Shown: piece after piece, positions 1 to 12,119 of the stretch | Position numbering within the stretch: the stretch's first letter is position 1 | Layout: every line of letters starts with the position of its first letter | From: Litomosoides sigmodontis | Taxonomy: Eukaryota; Nematoda; Chromadorea; Rhabditida; Onchocercidae | Direction: 5' to 3' | DNA: 64,000 bases | Assembly: GCA_963070105.1 (NCBI GenBank) | Contig: OY718804.1 | Coordinates: 9,454,317-9,518,316 of the forward strand | The notes under the pieces: model-generated | The model's database searches: none | What the model saw: only the letters and a program-made list of their open reading frames with translations | Told to the model about the DNA's origin: nothing | Translations under genes and position numbers: made by a program

Positions 1-169
1 ATTATTTGAGAATATGTAAATTTATTCGGACCCCTTCAAGTGCAAAGCCTGTTTTATATGTATGACCTTTTATATCTCAGCTTGCAACAATGCAATTCTC
101 CAAATCATTTCACCCTAATGTTGGATGATTTTATCCGATTCTTTCATGCAAGCATAATCGACAATGATA

Positions 170-222
<53 letters not shown>
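170..222. repeat. (CA)n microsatellite
   Basis: An uninterrupted run of about 26 CA dinucleotides. It produces a Thr/His repeat frame that is not a gene. Similar CA arrays recur at several places in the window. Confidence 0.97.
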
Positions 223-224
<2 letters not shown>

Positions 225-2430
225 GTATTAAGTAATAATTACTAAAATAATATCTTAAAATTTGCGAAAAAATTCGCTGAGTTATGAAATTGGAAAAAAG
301 GAGTCGTTGTTTAAAGAAGCCTGGAAGTGATGATGTGCATTGAGCTATATCTTGAGGCTTTTAAAAAAGAATGAATTTTATAAAAGTTTGAAGAAATAAA
401 TTTTTAGTGAATATAAATCATTTTATTTAACAAAAATAAATTTTCACTTTAAGTGTAGTGTCATTTTTTTTAAAAAGATTTAAAACTTTAATGTATTTTG
501 TTCTTCAATTTTAAATATATATTGCCATATTTCATTCAAAAGTATTTCAGTCTTATTTAATTAAATTAAAAAAGCTATGAATTGCTCCATTTTCAAATTC
601 ATTCCTTCCTATCAATTAGGGAAAGTAATGACGCCAATGTATTACGGTAGGAGTGGAATAATAGCACTAGCAATTAATTATTGCAAATTAATGACGAAGT
701 TAAAGTGAATAATTTTAATATCATTTGCAAATTATTATTAGTTTTACGATTTCGCTTCGTAAATTTTACCTCAAAAGTAATTTTTTTTTGACAGAAAACT
801 ATCAAATTTATAAGTTTTTTCTTAAAGTGCCAGTTAAATTCTTGGTTTTTTCTTGGAAAAACCGAAAGGAAGAGTGGGTGATTGCCATAAATATGCAATG
901 CAAACAAAGTTAGATGATAATTGTTGCATGAAAGGGCAGAAAAGTTTAAAACGCAAATGAATTCATTCATTTGCGTAAAGGAATAATTCATTTAATATAT
1001 TTAACGCAGAAGAAAAAGAATTAAATTACTTAGAATGCTCTGATTGATAGCAATTTCAGTTCGCCAAATTGATTGTTAACCATAACAGCTCAGAAGTTTC
1101 GGTCAAATATTTGAGGAAAAAAAAACAATCAATTTTTTTTTGAGGAAAAAAATCACCTAACTTTCACGTTTTACACTTATCGCTAACTCATTTCAACTTG
1201 TGATTTTAGCTACAAAATTACAACTAGCAAAAATGACAAATCACCCTGCGAATAAGTAGAAATTATTTCTTTTTTCAAAAAAGAAAAAAAATTTCAATAA
1301 ATGTGCGCTTCCCTCCTTTTTGATGTCATTCCTCTTTGCAAGTCCAATTCATTCATCAAATGAGTTGGAAAATTTTTTGTTTATCAAAAGATATTGAATT
1401 CAGGAAGACATTAACGTTTGCGTAATCCTTGGAAAATATGATAATAACATGCTCTATGGAACTGCTATGTTTCATCAATTTCATGCATTCATCATTTTCC
1501 AACGGCTAAAATTGCAATTGCAAACACTCGCGAAACTGTCGGATAGTATGAAAATGTTGAATAGAAGCATTGTTATTTTGAAATTTCTTTTTTTTTCACT
1601 TATTTCAATTATTTCAATGTTTTGTTTGTTCGAATTTGGAATTTTTGAGAAATCCAACTGGCACTAATTGATAGGTTATTGTTTACGCTACGGGAAGAGC
1701 TATTTCCTTCTGGGAAATTAAATTGCTTTTTTCTCTAAGTTATACAGTTCCCAGGAGGCATTAATTAACGATAATGTTGCTTGGCCCGAAACAGGCTAGG
1801 TCGCGGAGGAAGCGGCGGTGCCTAACTAGAAGCTAATTTCATCAGCTATTCCATCCGTAGTCAAAGTGACGCAACACGTTATGCGCAAAAGTTTTGCTGA
1901 GTGCGTAAACATTAGGCAACTCAATAAACGACATTAAATTTAGTTCTTTTATGATTCAATTTCATCCGATCAGCGAAAAGAAACACTTCACAATTTTCAG
2001 ATTGAAATAAGATTGAAGGATTTCGAAATGGAAGAATTGAGGATTGCTGAAATAAAGTTAACGGAAAATTTTTTAAATACGATTTAAATCTAAATTTAAA
2101 TGTTATATAATTTTCCTTCTGAAATATGATTTGTGTTCCTAGTAGTAAATATTTGTAAAACAGCCCAAAAATATGGTGAGATTGATGAAACAAAATAATA
2201 CTTAGCACACCGATTAAAAAGAGCATCAAACCTTAAAAATTTTTCGTCGAGAAAATTTGGAATAAAATTTCAGAAATGAAGAGGTAATTCTTTTGAATGC
2301 AAAATCGAAATTGTTAAAGCATAATTTAAATGAATTATTGAAATGATTAAGTAAGAACAAAAGAAAACGGTGATTGATTAAAGTATACAATATTAAAATT
2401 TCTAAATTAATTTCAAAGATAACAACATAC
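223..2430. other. Non-coding; probable intron of the ion-channel gene
   Basis: AT-rich sequence with no exon I can support on either strand. The ion-channel gene to its right has a clean donor site at 2430/2431 and reads leftwards. No sequence resembling the next expected receptor exon (the part after the conserved SEVDM strand) is visible here, so this is most likely a long intron continuing beyond position 1. Confidence 0.6.
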
Positions 2431-4899
2431 CATGTCAACCTCGGATACAGCACTGATACTGGAAACGTGTATTGTTATACCTACGTCAACCGGTTCGGCA
2501 CCATACTTAGGCCTCAACCTTTTATCATAAGTTGATTTATCAACAAGCCGATTTAAGATATCAGAGATTGCTGTCGTATTGAAATTTGCACTGCTTGGAT
2601 ATTCTCTGTAACGCAAATGGTTTTTAATTCGCAAACCACTTTTCCTTCCTCTTTTCCTTTTTTTCTCTTTTTCTTCTTGAAATTCTGCATTATTTAGAAA
2701 TAAAAAATTAGCATACAATTTGTTAAATTTACAAATTTTATTGCAGCAATTATTATATGTTTGCTATAAGATTTAATTAATTTGTAGCAAAAAAACTTCC
2801 AATTTCAAATTTTGTTACATTTTTTTTAAAATTGACTTTAAATTTCACCTAAGACTTGATTCTTTATTATTGGTAAAACAAATTAGGAATGGTAGCAGAA
2901 TTTTGTTAGTAACACTTCTCCTACGTTTATGGTCGCTACTGAAAGTGTGTACTGCCGGAGTGGGTCCGATCCGAAATACCGGAATGCTGGATTGGAATAG
3001 GGAAAAAGTAATATGGAAATGAATAAACATTTCAATTTTGCAAGCTTTAAAAATGTAACGAAAAGTAAAATGGAAAGTATTATAGGAAATTGTGGGACGA
3101 AATCGAATTTTTAAATTGTTTCTCCTATGACGAAAGTACTTTTCAACAAACTTCCGTCTCTTATATCATAGTGCAAGCAAACAATTACTGTCTTAAATTA
3201 GATTTTAAATTTGAGTTTTCGACGAAAGTTTTTTTGCTGAAAATTCACCAAACAATGGTACTTTGTTGAATTTTTTGTTTCAAAAGAGGTCAAAAAATCT
3301 CCCTTCCTTTTCCCAAACTCTTTTCCTTATTTCTACGTAGAAATGAAAGATTTTTTAAAATTTTTGCAAAATTTCCACTTCGCTTTCAGCTCGTCTAATA
3401 AATCAAATACTAATAATTGAAATATTTCATTAAAAGTTTAAAATTATTTACTTTCTTCAGACATTTATTACTCTTCACTTATTTGAAAGCAATTGTTAAG
3501 CGCAACCGTCGGCTTGCAAAACGCTCAACAAGCAGTTGTTCACAGAGGAAAAAAATTGGAAAGTATACTTCTTTTTTTTACAATTTATCAAGAACAAAAC
3601 TACTTTCGCAAACTAAAAAAAAAAATAAAATTTTGTGAATATTTTCTGAAAAAACTATTTTAAAAAAGTTTTTTTCTGCACATAAATTTTAAGTGATTTG
3701 ATTTATTGTCGTTTTCGAAAAAAAAAACACAAAAAAACAAAACAAAAGAAAACGAAATGGCACCCCTCGAAACTATCACTACTACTATGCTATTTTTGGT
3801 TGCAACAGGAAAAAAACCAAATTTAATATTTAGCTGTTTAATTAAATTTATTATTTTTACTGCAACACTTGTTTGCATTATGTAAAATTTGCAATTTCCA
3901 ATCGAATTACTTCCATCAACTCAAATGCCAATTTAAGCAAGCAAACATCAAAATACTTCTTTTTCTACATCAAAATTTGTTCAAAGGAAATTTAAATGGG
4001 AATGAATTGATGGATTGTGTATGTAAGCATCACATATGTTAGCTGTAGCTGTCATGAGCTCTATTGTTCCTATATATATATTTTTTTGATTGAGGCATTT
4101 GAAGTATGTTCTGTCAGGCAACGTTCAAATTAAATTGTTCCATCTCACATCGAACATGACGAATGCATATATATTATTTGAATATTTGAGTTTTAAAATT
4201 TCCATTAAATTATATCAACTGTTAGTATAATGAAGAATTTCAGAAATGAAAAATGTTACGAGAAAAGTGACATTTTAAAATTTAACTTTAAATTTGAGGA
4301 AAAAATTTTTATTTAGTTAACTTTTATAATTAAACAGCATAATGCTTGGTGGATAAATAGGTAGTGAGGACATACTATAAATGAATAATAAGCAATAAAA
4401 ATTGAAATTTGCAAAAATAGCAGACAAATAATAAGTAACATTATCATTCGAAACTTTTTGAAATCGTTTCATACGATTTTTTTTTGACAGCAAAAATTTC
4501 CTCAATTATCACACTCTCTTCTAACTGAAATTTAAATAGCAAAATTTTGAAAAAACTAAACACTACTTCTCTACGCCTAATTTTATGATAAAAACGATAA
4601 AATTGTTTCAACAAATAAATACCGCTTATGAAGTAAGTTTTTTTTTTTGCCAATAATTTCAACTCTTTTATAAAATTTAAACAACTAAGCTAATGTTTAT
4701 ATAAAAATGTAGTAATTTGATAGAATAAATGTCATATTCGTGAATTATCGCTAATAATTTTGATAAAATTAAAATTTCAAATTAAAATTTTACTTATTAG
4801 AAGGAAAGAAAGAAAGACAATTATTTTAACTTACATATAACCGATCGTACCGCTGGAAATAATACAGGAAATGATGAAAAGGAATGATGGAAGGTGCAT
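2431..4899 (-). CDS. GABA/glycine-type Cys-loop ligand-gated anion channel subunit, first three coding exons (partial)
   Basis: N-terminal part of a pentameric Cys-loop receptor subunit, a plasma-membrane neurotransmitter-gated channel. Coding exons read 4899-4835, 2986-2916 and 2684-2431; the phases close exactly (130 codons). Residues 1-18 form a signal peptide starting MHLPSFLFIISC. An arginine/lysine-rich linker follows (KRRRKFQEEKEKKRKRGRK). Then comes the start of the ligand-binding domain: the helix and loop with SDILNRLVDKSTYDKRLRP, then VDVGITIHVSSISAVSEVDM, which is strongly typical of the GABA-A/gab-1/lgc group. The last exon ends in ATG followed by GTATGT. The Cys loop and membrane segments must lie left of the window. 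The family call is secure; the exact ligand is not. The exon 2-3 join, inside the basic linker, is the least certain part. Confidence 0.82.
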
Positions 4900-5239
4900 G
4901 GCGTTAAAGCCCGAAGCCTCATTGATTATTCGCAGTACGGTATATCTCACGGACACCTAGAAAACAGTCCGCCGCCTAGCTAACTTCTTCGGCTTTTTTC
5001 CGCTTGTTTGTTTGTTTGTTTATTTCAATAAATTCAGTTTAAGCAGTAAGTAAATTAATTAGCAATAATGGTAGTCAGCCAGCATACATTTCATAATAAT
5101 ACATTTAGACAAAGTTATAATCGAATCGAATCAATAGGTTCGTTGTTTTTTTCTTCTTTTTTTTTAAACAAGTTTGAGAATGAAAATGAAAATATTTTTC
5201 ACGATTTTTCTACAAATAATATACAATTATAAATAAATA

Positions 5240-5547
5240 AAAAGAACGGAGGGGGAGAGAAACAGAGACAAAGACAGAGAGCTAAAGCGAGAGAGAGAGA
5301 GAGAGGGATTAAAGTGAATTTTTGGTTGAAAAGAAGAAAGGCTGGAAAGGAGGAAGGATTTGAGGATCGTTCCGCATCACAGATTTCCCCTCCCCCTTTC
5401 TTCATTCCACTCTCCTCCTCTTCCTCCTCCTCCTCCTCCTCCTCGTTCTCCTCCTCTTCCTCTTCCTCTTCCTTTGTCAAATCATTCCTTTCAGGAATGA
5501 AAGAGGAAAATGTTTCACGTTTGAGGATAAGAAAGAGGAAGAAAGAA

Positions 5548-5579
<32 letters not shown>

Positions 5580-5860
5580 AGGGAGAAGGAAGGGAAGAAG
5601 GAACACTCATTTACACATGCTAAAATCATCCAATCGGACAATGAAAGACTCACGTAAAATATACTTTGATAAACGAAAAAAAAATTAGAATAAAGCAACC
5701 ATGTAGCATTAGTTGGAAAAAGGTACTTAACAGGCGGAGTGGAAAAAACTTTTCAACAATAGTCATTTTAGTTGAAAAAAAGTGAAGGCGAGAGAGAAAG
5801 TGAAAAGGAAACGGAGAGAAAAGGGGAAAGAGGGAGAGAGAGAGAGAGGAGGGAGGGAGA
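5240..5860. repeat. Alternating polypurine and polypyrimidine tracts
   Basis: A purine block (AG/GGA-rich, about 5240-5350) is followed by a pyrimidine block rich in TCC (about 5390-5475), then by purine blocks rich in AG (about 5510-5610 and 5785-5870). The long Ser, Glu and Leu/Ser frames in all directions are translation artefacts of these tracts. Confidence 0.9.
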
Positions 5861-6894
5861 AAGGGGGGAGATTGATAAACTGATCGGAAGCACTTCCTTC
5901 CGATTTCAGCCTAAATGATCTATGACATTGTTATTGTCATTGTTGTTGCTGTTGTTGTTGTCGTTGTTGTTGTAGCAGTAGTAGTTGTGGTAGGAAACAA
6001 AGGACAAGTAGAACGGTTTCTTTTCGCATCGAATTTTATTACTTACAAAAAGGAAGGAGCAATGTAATATCATTTGACAAGTAATAAATTTATTTTTCAT
6101 TCATTCACTGTCTCACTCTCTCTCTCTCTCCCTCCCCCTTCCTCCTCAACTATTAGCTTAAATATTTAATCATTAAGAAAGCTATGAAGCTCAACGCATT
6201 TAATTTAATTTCGTGATTTAAATCATTCCTGATACTGTTTTTAAAACAGTTTCAACGGTTTCTAATTGCCTTCTAATCAAATTAAACATATGATTGATCT
6301 CTTTTTAGAAATACTTTGTCATTCCCTTATTTATTTATTTGCTTGGATTATAAATCAATTAGAAATTTTCATAAAAATTTTCATAATTAGAAATTTTTTT
6401 CAATTTTTACAAAAACATAAATTTTAACTCACGTAAAAGAATAATAATAGTAATAATAATAGCAATAATTTTATATTAATAAAGATAACGATAATAATAA
6501 CTGCATTTTTTAACCAGAAAAAGAAATTTGTGAAAATAACACTGAATGGTATGTTATGGTCAAAACAATTGACCTGTGGAAGGATGACCAGTCAGCTATT
6601 CCTGTGAAAGGTAGTACAACTCAAATGTAATTTCTAACTCCTTTCAACAGCAAAATTCCATTTCATTCCATTAATTAATTTGTGAGCAATAAAAATGAGA
6701 CTTTTTCTACAAAGAAGGATGAAACGTGAAACGCAGCAACACCAACTACGACGACTACTACTACTACTACTACACGACAAGTGAAAAGTGATCTTTGCAG
6801 CGATCCATAAAAGTGTTTCCTGCATTTTTAGAGTAACCGATGTTATCACACTCTCACCTGACGTAGTGCTACATAATGTCAATAGCAAACTATG

Positions 6895-6895
<1 letters not shown>

Positions 6896-6956
<61 letters not shown>

Positions 6957-6974
6957 CACACACACACACGCACA
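6896..6974. repeat. (CA)n microsatellite with two CG interruptions
   Basis: About 40 CA units, interrupted by CACG at two points near the right end. It is non-coding and lies between the channel and transporter genes. Confidence 0.97.
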
Positions 6975-7383
6975 TCAAGAGGTGTGCGTGTGCGTGAACA
7001 TTTCACTTATTTACCGCAAAATATTATATTACTTTATTCAGTAAGGCTATTAACTAATGAAATTCATTTAACATTCAGCTAACACTTGCGTGTTATCAAT
7101 TTTGATGATTGAATAACTAACTGCTTTGGACTTTCACTTTTAGTCACAACAATTTATTTGCTAAAATTATTCGTAATTTTCCTTTTTATTAATTCATATG
7201 TTTACATACAAAGCGATGTTGTTATTAATCTGTTGTACTTTTGAAACTGGTAATTTATAATTATGTTTATCATAGTCGAAGCTACAGAATAGGCCTATGA
7301 ATTCTTAAAAATAAATAAATTTAATTGCACTAAGATTATAGGTATTATTTCATAGCTAATAATTAAATTAATTTATCGAAGAG

Positions 7384-10300
7384 CTATTCATCATCATCAT
7401 CATTATCATCCTTTGACATACTCACTGTACGCGTTGTTTTGCAGCTTCTTAAAATCGGCTTTTCCTTTGGTGACATTTGATCTTTAAGTGGTCGTGATTT
7501 TGTTTCCGGAAGAAATATGAGGAATGCTACAGCATCGATAGAAAGCAATATGATGAGAACTATGTACGGCAACGATTGCTCAATTTCACCCTGAAATTTC
7601 AATCCTTATTAAACATTCACTATTACTATCATTAAAATTAATTAATTTCAATTGTTTGCTACAACCATTTGATAGTGTCTAATGCGATATCACAATTCAT
7701 TATATTTAGCAAATTAGCAAAAAAAAAACTACTAAAAAAACAAAAAAATCCACTGCTATCACAATGCAAATAATCATTACACGTGGTGCAATTTCAATTC
7801 TATTATCAAATTTCAAATTGTAATTTCTACAAAGTCACTACTGCAATATCAGTGTCAGATAACAATGTGCGCCAATAAGAAGTAGAAAATAATGCGCTCC
7901 AATGTGAGATGAAATGAATTGAGCGGAAGAAGAGAAACCAAATGAATAAGTTGTGGCGCAAGAATACAACCAATTCGATTCCACGTAGCAGCATTTGCGC
8001 CAGCCAAATTACGAACAACTGTTGGAAAGAGTTCAGCGCAGGAAAGTGTATTAACGATGAATAAGATTGAAATTGTGCCCATACCGGTCAGAGTTAGTAC
8101 TCGAATAAGTCCTTCGAAGTCCCAAGTATGGTCTGAAAATAAGAAATTCATTCTAGTCAAAAATGTTAGCCTACACCACTCTTTAATGCAATTTGCTATT
8201 TTCTTTTGAATTCGATTTTTCCAACAGATACCGATACACACACACACACACACGCACACACACACACACACACACACTTTGAAATCGTTTATCTGATTCC
8301 AATTTTAATGGAAACACAGTACTCGATAAATTGGAAGTTAAAATTTTTCATTTATGACTTGAGCGAATAAGAATTTATTTAACATTGAATTAATATTCAG
8401 ACAAGCCTAAAAGTATGACTTACTTTATGAAAGTAAGCGTGAAAAAAGTATGAAATATGCAGTCATATAAAAAAATCACACACCTCTCTTCATCTCAATT
8501 AATTAATTAATTCTAGAAAGCCTTTTGGCTAATTAGACAATAGAAACCTTACCAGTCCTAATTAGTACTAAGACAAATGCAATGCTAATAATGAAAATAA
8601 TAATTGACATCGTATGTACGAATTTCCGGCCAACGGAAGTGAAGGCATGGTCAACGGTTGCGAGCATAATGTTCAGAATGTACCGGAATGCTCCAAGTAT
8701 TGACGTGTTCATATATAACGATCCGGAAACTTTTTCCAAATTAAACAATAACCCGTAAAAAGCAATAGCATTTGCGAAGCTAAAAAAAATTTGCTTTTTT
8801 GCTATTTAAATAATTTAATGAAAAGGAAAATAAAAATATTAAAATGCAACATAAATTTCTTGCAAGTGAAATGAAATGAATTTCCTTTCAAATGTGGCAT
8901 TTTTAGCTGTAACCGTTGGATATAAATATTTAAAAAGATTATCATTTACTTATTGATATCTTAAAAGATCAATGATGGAGCTTTACCAGCTAAAAGCGAT
9001 AACGGTACTGTAACGAAGTAATTTCCACGAGTAAAACAAATGGTAAAAGTAGTATCGTTTATGTTGCAGCGGCTGGTGGTTAGCCTGAAAAACAAACAAG
9101 GAAAAAATTAATTTCAATAATTAACTCATTTTGTCTATTGCTAATAACAACAACAATAATTGTCAAATTAAACTGTTACATTAATTAGGCGCGATTGAGG
9201 AGGAAAACGAAATTTTATGCTTTTTCATTAGCTATGGTTAATAATAATACTAATAGCAAAGATTGCAATTTACCATTTGCTTAATTTTTCATTGTTTATT
9301 TTGAGGAAAATTTTTGTAAAATATCTAAATTGAAATTTTAATCTGATGAAATTATTAACAGCTACCGACCGTATTGTTATTTTCAAACGCATTCATTACT
9401 TCATCTGCTTGGCGGTATTCCTTTTTATCACCGCGCTGACCCCACGTATTTATTGCAATTACTGTTTGCTTTGCTTCATCCATACGACCATTTTGCATTA
9501 GCCATCGTGGACTTTCATATAAAAAGCTAAAAAATTTTTAAAAATTTAAAATAACTTTTTGAGTTAATCGTAATTTAAAAGTTTTGTTGATTTTCCGTTG
9601 AAAAAAGAAAGTTAAATTTAGCAATTAAATGAATTAGATTTAACGAACTAACACAAAGCAAAAAAGTGATGGTGCAACTAATAAATTAATTCCAATAGCA
9701 AGCTTATCCCATGAGCCTGTCAAATAAGCTACGAGTGAAAGCAATAAGAAATTAGGTGACCACGTGACAAACGTATTCACTTTAATTCGAGCATTTGTTG
9801 GAATGTTTTCGATTACGTACACGTACATTACGCTGCAACTTTCAGTTATACTATATTTCTTTTTTGAATACGTGAAACTATAGCAAAATTACGGAAAGAT
9901 TATTTAGACTTGATTATTGAAGTTTGGAAAATATCACATGTAATTTAGATGTAGTTGCGTGAAATACGCTCAGTATTTTTTGCAGTGCTTGCATTATTGA
10001 GTTAAATAAATTCTAAGTTATTAAGTAGTGAGTAAAAATGATTGCCTAATTACCTTGGAATCATTGTACACTTTCTCACTCTAAACTGTGAACGTTGAAT
10101 TTTTAAGAATGTAAAAAAATTGCAACTTTTCAAACAATTCAAAATTTCAAAAAAATATCAAAAGTAACATTGAGTTGCCACCAACAAAGAAACCGACAAA
10201 AGTACGAATGATTGCGAACACGAAGAGATTGGCCGCAAACGATGACAGTATGCCGGACAGTACGGTCATTGCTAAGCATACAATGATCGTCTGGAAGAGC

Positions 10301-11773
10301 AATGAAAACGGTAGAATGCTTTTTTGAAAGCTTAAAATGAACAGAGCGAATTAAACAAATAGGGCCTAGTCATTGCGTTTCACGTGTTGGCTACGATGCG
10401 TCAAGGTTTTTAGACGCCTTAAGGCTTTCATCCATTTTTGCTCATTCAAAAATTTATGCGAAAAAATTTTTCCGTCAAAAAAAAGCGGGCAGAAATGATG
10501 AGAGGAATGTGCTGAAATATGTGAAGATCTACTGATTCAATTCACTGAATGCCTAAGGTCAGAAACTGTTAGTGAAATTTCGTATTTAAAAATATTAATT
10601 AAAAATAACAAATTCCTTTCAACCATCTGTGTAAGTTTTAAGTTGTTAATGAAAAATTTTGTTACTTTTCGGCGTCCAAACAGATCGGAAATTTGTCCAA
10701 ATAGAATACCACCAATTATAGTACCAAACATTTGAAATGACACTAAGTTCTTCACATTTACTGCTTCACTGCAGAAATAACCCCACTGTAATGGGAAAAG
10801 AAAAAATAAATTTGAATATTTGTTTTCTACCAAATTCTCATAAAGTGATTTTTTTTCCGCGTTGAATTACCACAATGGAAGAATTTAAAAAATTAGGTTT
10901 TCATTTTTGGAAAAAGCAAAAAATGTCTTTAAATACTCACAAGTGCTCAAAATTTTAAAAAAATAGTCTAATGAAAAACATACTTCGACGCTAACAGATC
11001 GAAATTCGTACTCAAGAATCGGCTTGCAAGAGTGATTTTCAAATTTTGTTAGTGCTTCGTACTGCTCGCATCTTTCATGCTGCTCCAAACTTTTATTAAA
11101 AATTAGCATATCACATCCGATAATATCAGGCGATGCTGCTGCAACACATAAATCGCCATTGAAATTTTAAATTTTACATTTCAAAAAATTTCAACCTATT
11201 TTGTTACATTCTATCTGCCATTCAGGAGCGATAATGCTTTTGAAACTTGAAAGAAGGTGCACTTTCCTTCTTTTTGTATCGAATTAAAAAAAATTTCTAT
11301 TTAGTTTGAAAATTTAAGGAACTTTGCTTAAATTATCCGAGCAAATATCTGCCAAACTTCCAAAGCTATTTTCCGTCCTTTCTTTCACTTCCAATTTACT
11401 TCCACATTTTTGTCAGTGTTGGAAAATGATGATAATGATGGAGTGGAAGAGTGCATTGCAATTATTTCAATAAAATCCATGAAATGTTAAATTTTTCTCA
11501 AAAACTCTTTTTGCACCACAACTTTTTTGCAGCATTTTTTGTTGTCCGCCATTTTGCTCAATTTCAATCAAAAAAAAAAAGAAAATTAAGGAGAAATGAA
11601 AATGACTAACCAGCAAACAACATATAGATAACATTGCCAACCTGTGAGAGTATAACGAATTCATAGGTTACGCATAAAAACACGGTGTATCGATTGAAAG
11701 TGATGAAACGATCGATTCCCACCGATACGTCTGCTTCAACGTCAATCGGAGTTGGTGACATTCTAAATTTCAT
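7384..11773 (-). CDS. SLC22-family organic cation/anion transporter, complete, ten exons
   Basis: A polyspecific solute carrier of the major facilitator superfamily, expected as a 12-helix plasma-membrane protein. Exons: 11773-11611, 11138-10984, 10785-10666, 10290-10169, 9832-9653, 9526-9370, 9084-8987, 8779-8553, 8132-7939 and 7590-7384. They sum to 1623 nt (540 aa plus stop) and every phase closes. Visible family marks are a large Cys-containing loop after helix 1 with an NHS sequon, the MFS motif GQISDLFGRRK near residues 136-146, YESPRWLMQNGRMDEA near 250-265, SCAELFPTVVRN in the C-terminal half, and FLPETKSRPL after the last helix. The tail is acidic (DNDDDDE). The start is at MKFRMSP or four codons later at MSPTP. 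One donor (GTCGGT, exon 6) is weak but is forced by the frame. The substrate cannot be told from sequence. Confidence 0.92.
8236..8277. repeat. (CA)n microsatellite in a transporter intron
   Basis: About 20 CA units with one CG change, inside the intron between the eighth and ninth coding exons of the SLC22 gene. The Cys/Val frame read through it is spurious. Confidence 0.95.
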
Positions 11774-12014
11774 TAAACTCAAAGATCGAATTACACTTTT
11801 GCAACTTGCCGTGTAGCAGGAGAATTCGATGTGATAGACGAGGTAAGTTAGGCGCAAATGCATTCTTTCATTTGCGAAGGTGCAGAGAATTTCGAAGGAA
11901 TTTGCAAGTGTGCGCAGCGCACTGCTACTGTTTTAGCGCTACCAGGTGAAACATGATTGATAGCACTGATAGTGAGTGATAAGGCATTGATTTCAGGTTC
12001 GTCACAACCGTTCT

Positions 12015-12119
12015 CAGCCAGCCAGTGCAACGAGGCAATCACTTAAAACGGAACGCAAAAGCTGGCTGGCTAAATGCCGCAAAGCATTTCAGTCTCCGTG
12101 GGATTTCACGGAGGAAATG
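12015..12119. promoter_or_regulatory. Two inverted repeats in the transporter 5' flank
   Basis: AGCCAGCCAG (from 12016) and CTGGCTGGCT (to 12072) form a perfect 10-bp inverted repeat with a loop of about 36 nt. Right next to it, CTCCGTG-GGATTT-CACGGAG (12094-12113) is a 7-bp stem with a 6-nt loop. Outer arms CATTTC/GAAATG (12085-12119) extend it past a 3-nt bulge. Both lie 240-350 bp upstream of the minus-strand transporter start, so a promoter or 5' UTR role is possible, but only the symmetry is observed. Confidence 0.45.

Larger units (their letters stand above)
4900..7383. other. Intergenic region between the channel and transporter genes
   Basis: No supported gene. It holds the 5' flank of the minus-strand channel gene, where a moderately GC-rich patch at about 4910-4990 could be the promoter, an alternating purine/pyrimidine block, a CA microsatellite and the 3' flank of the transporter. 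Open frames here come from the simple repeats. Confidence 0.7.

Noticed and set aside
5199..5698. Long Ser-, Glu- and Leu/Ser-rich frames on both strands
   Set aside because: They are readings of the alternating purine/pyrimidine tracts in several frames at once.
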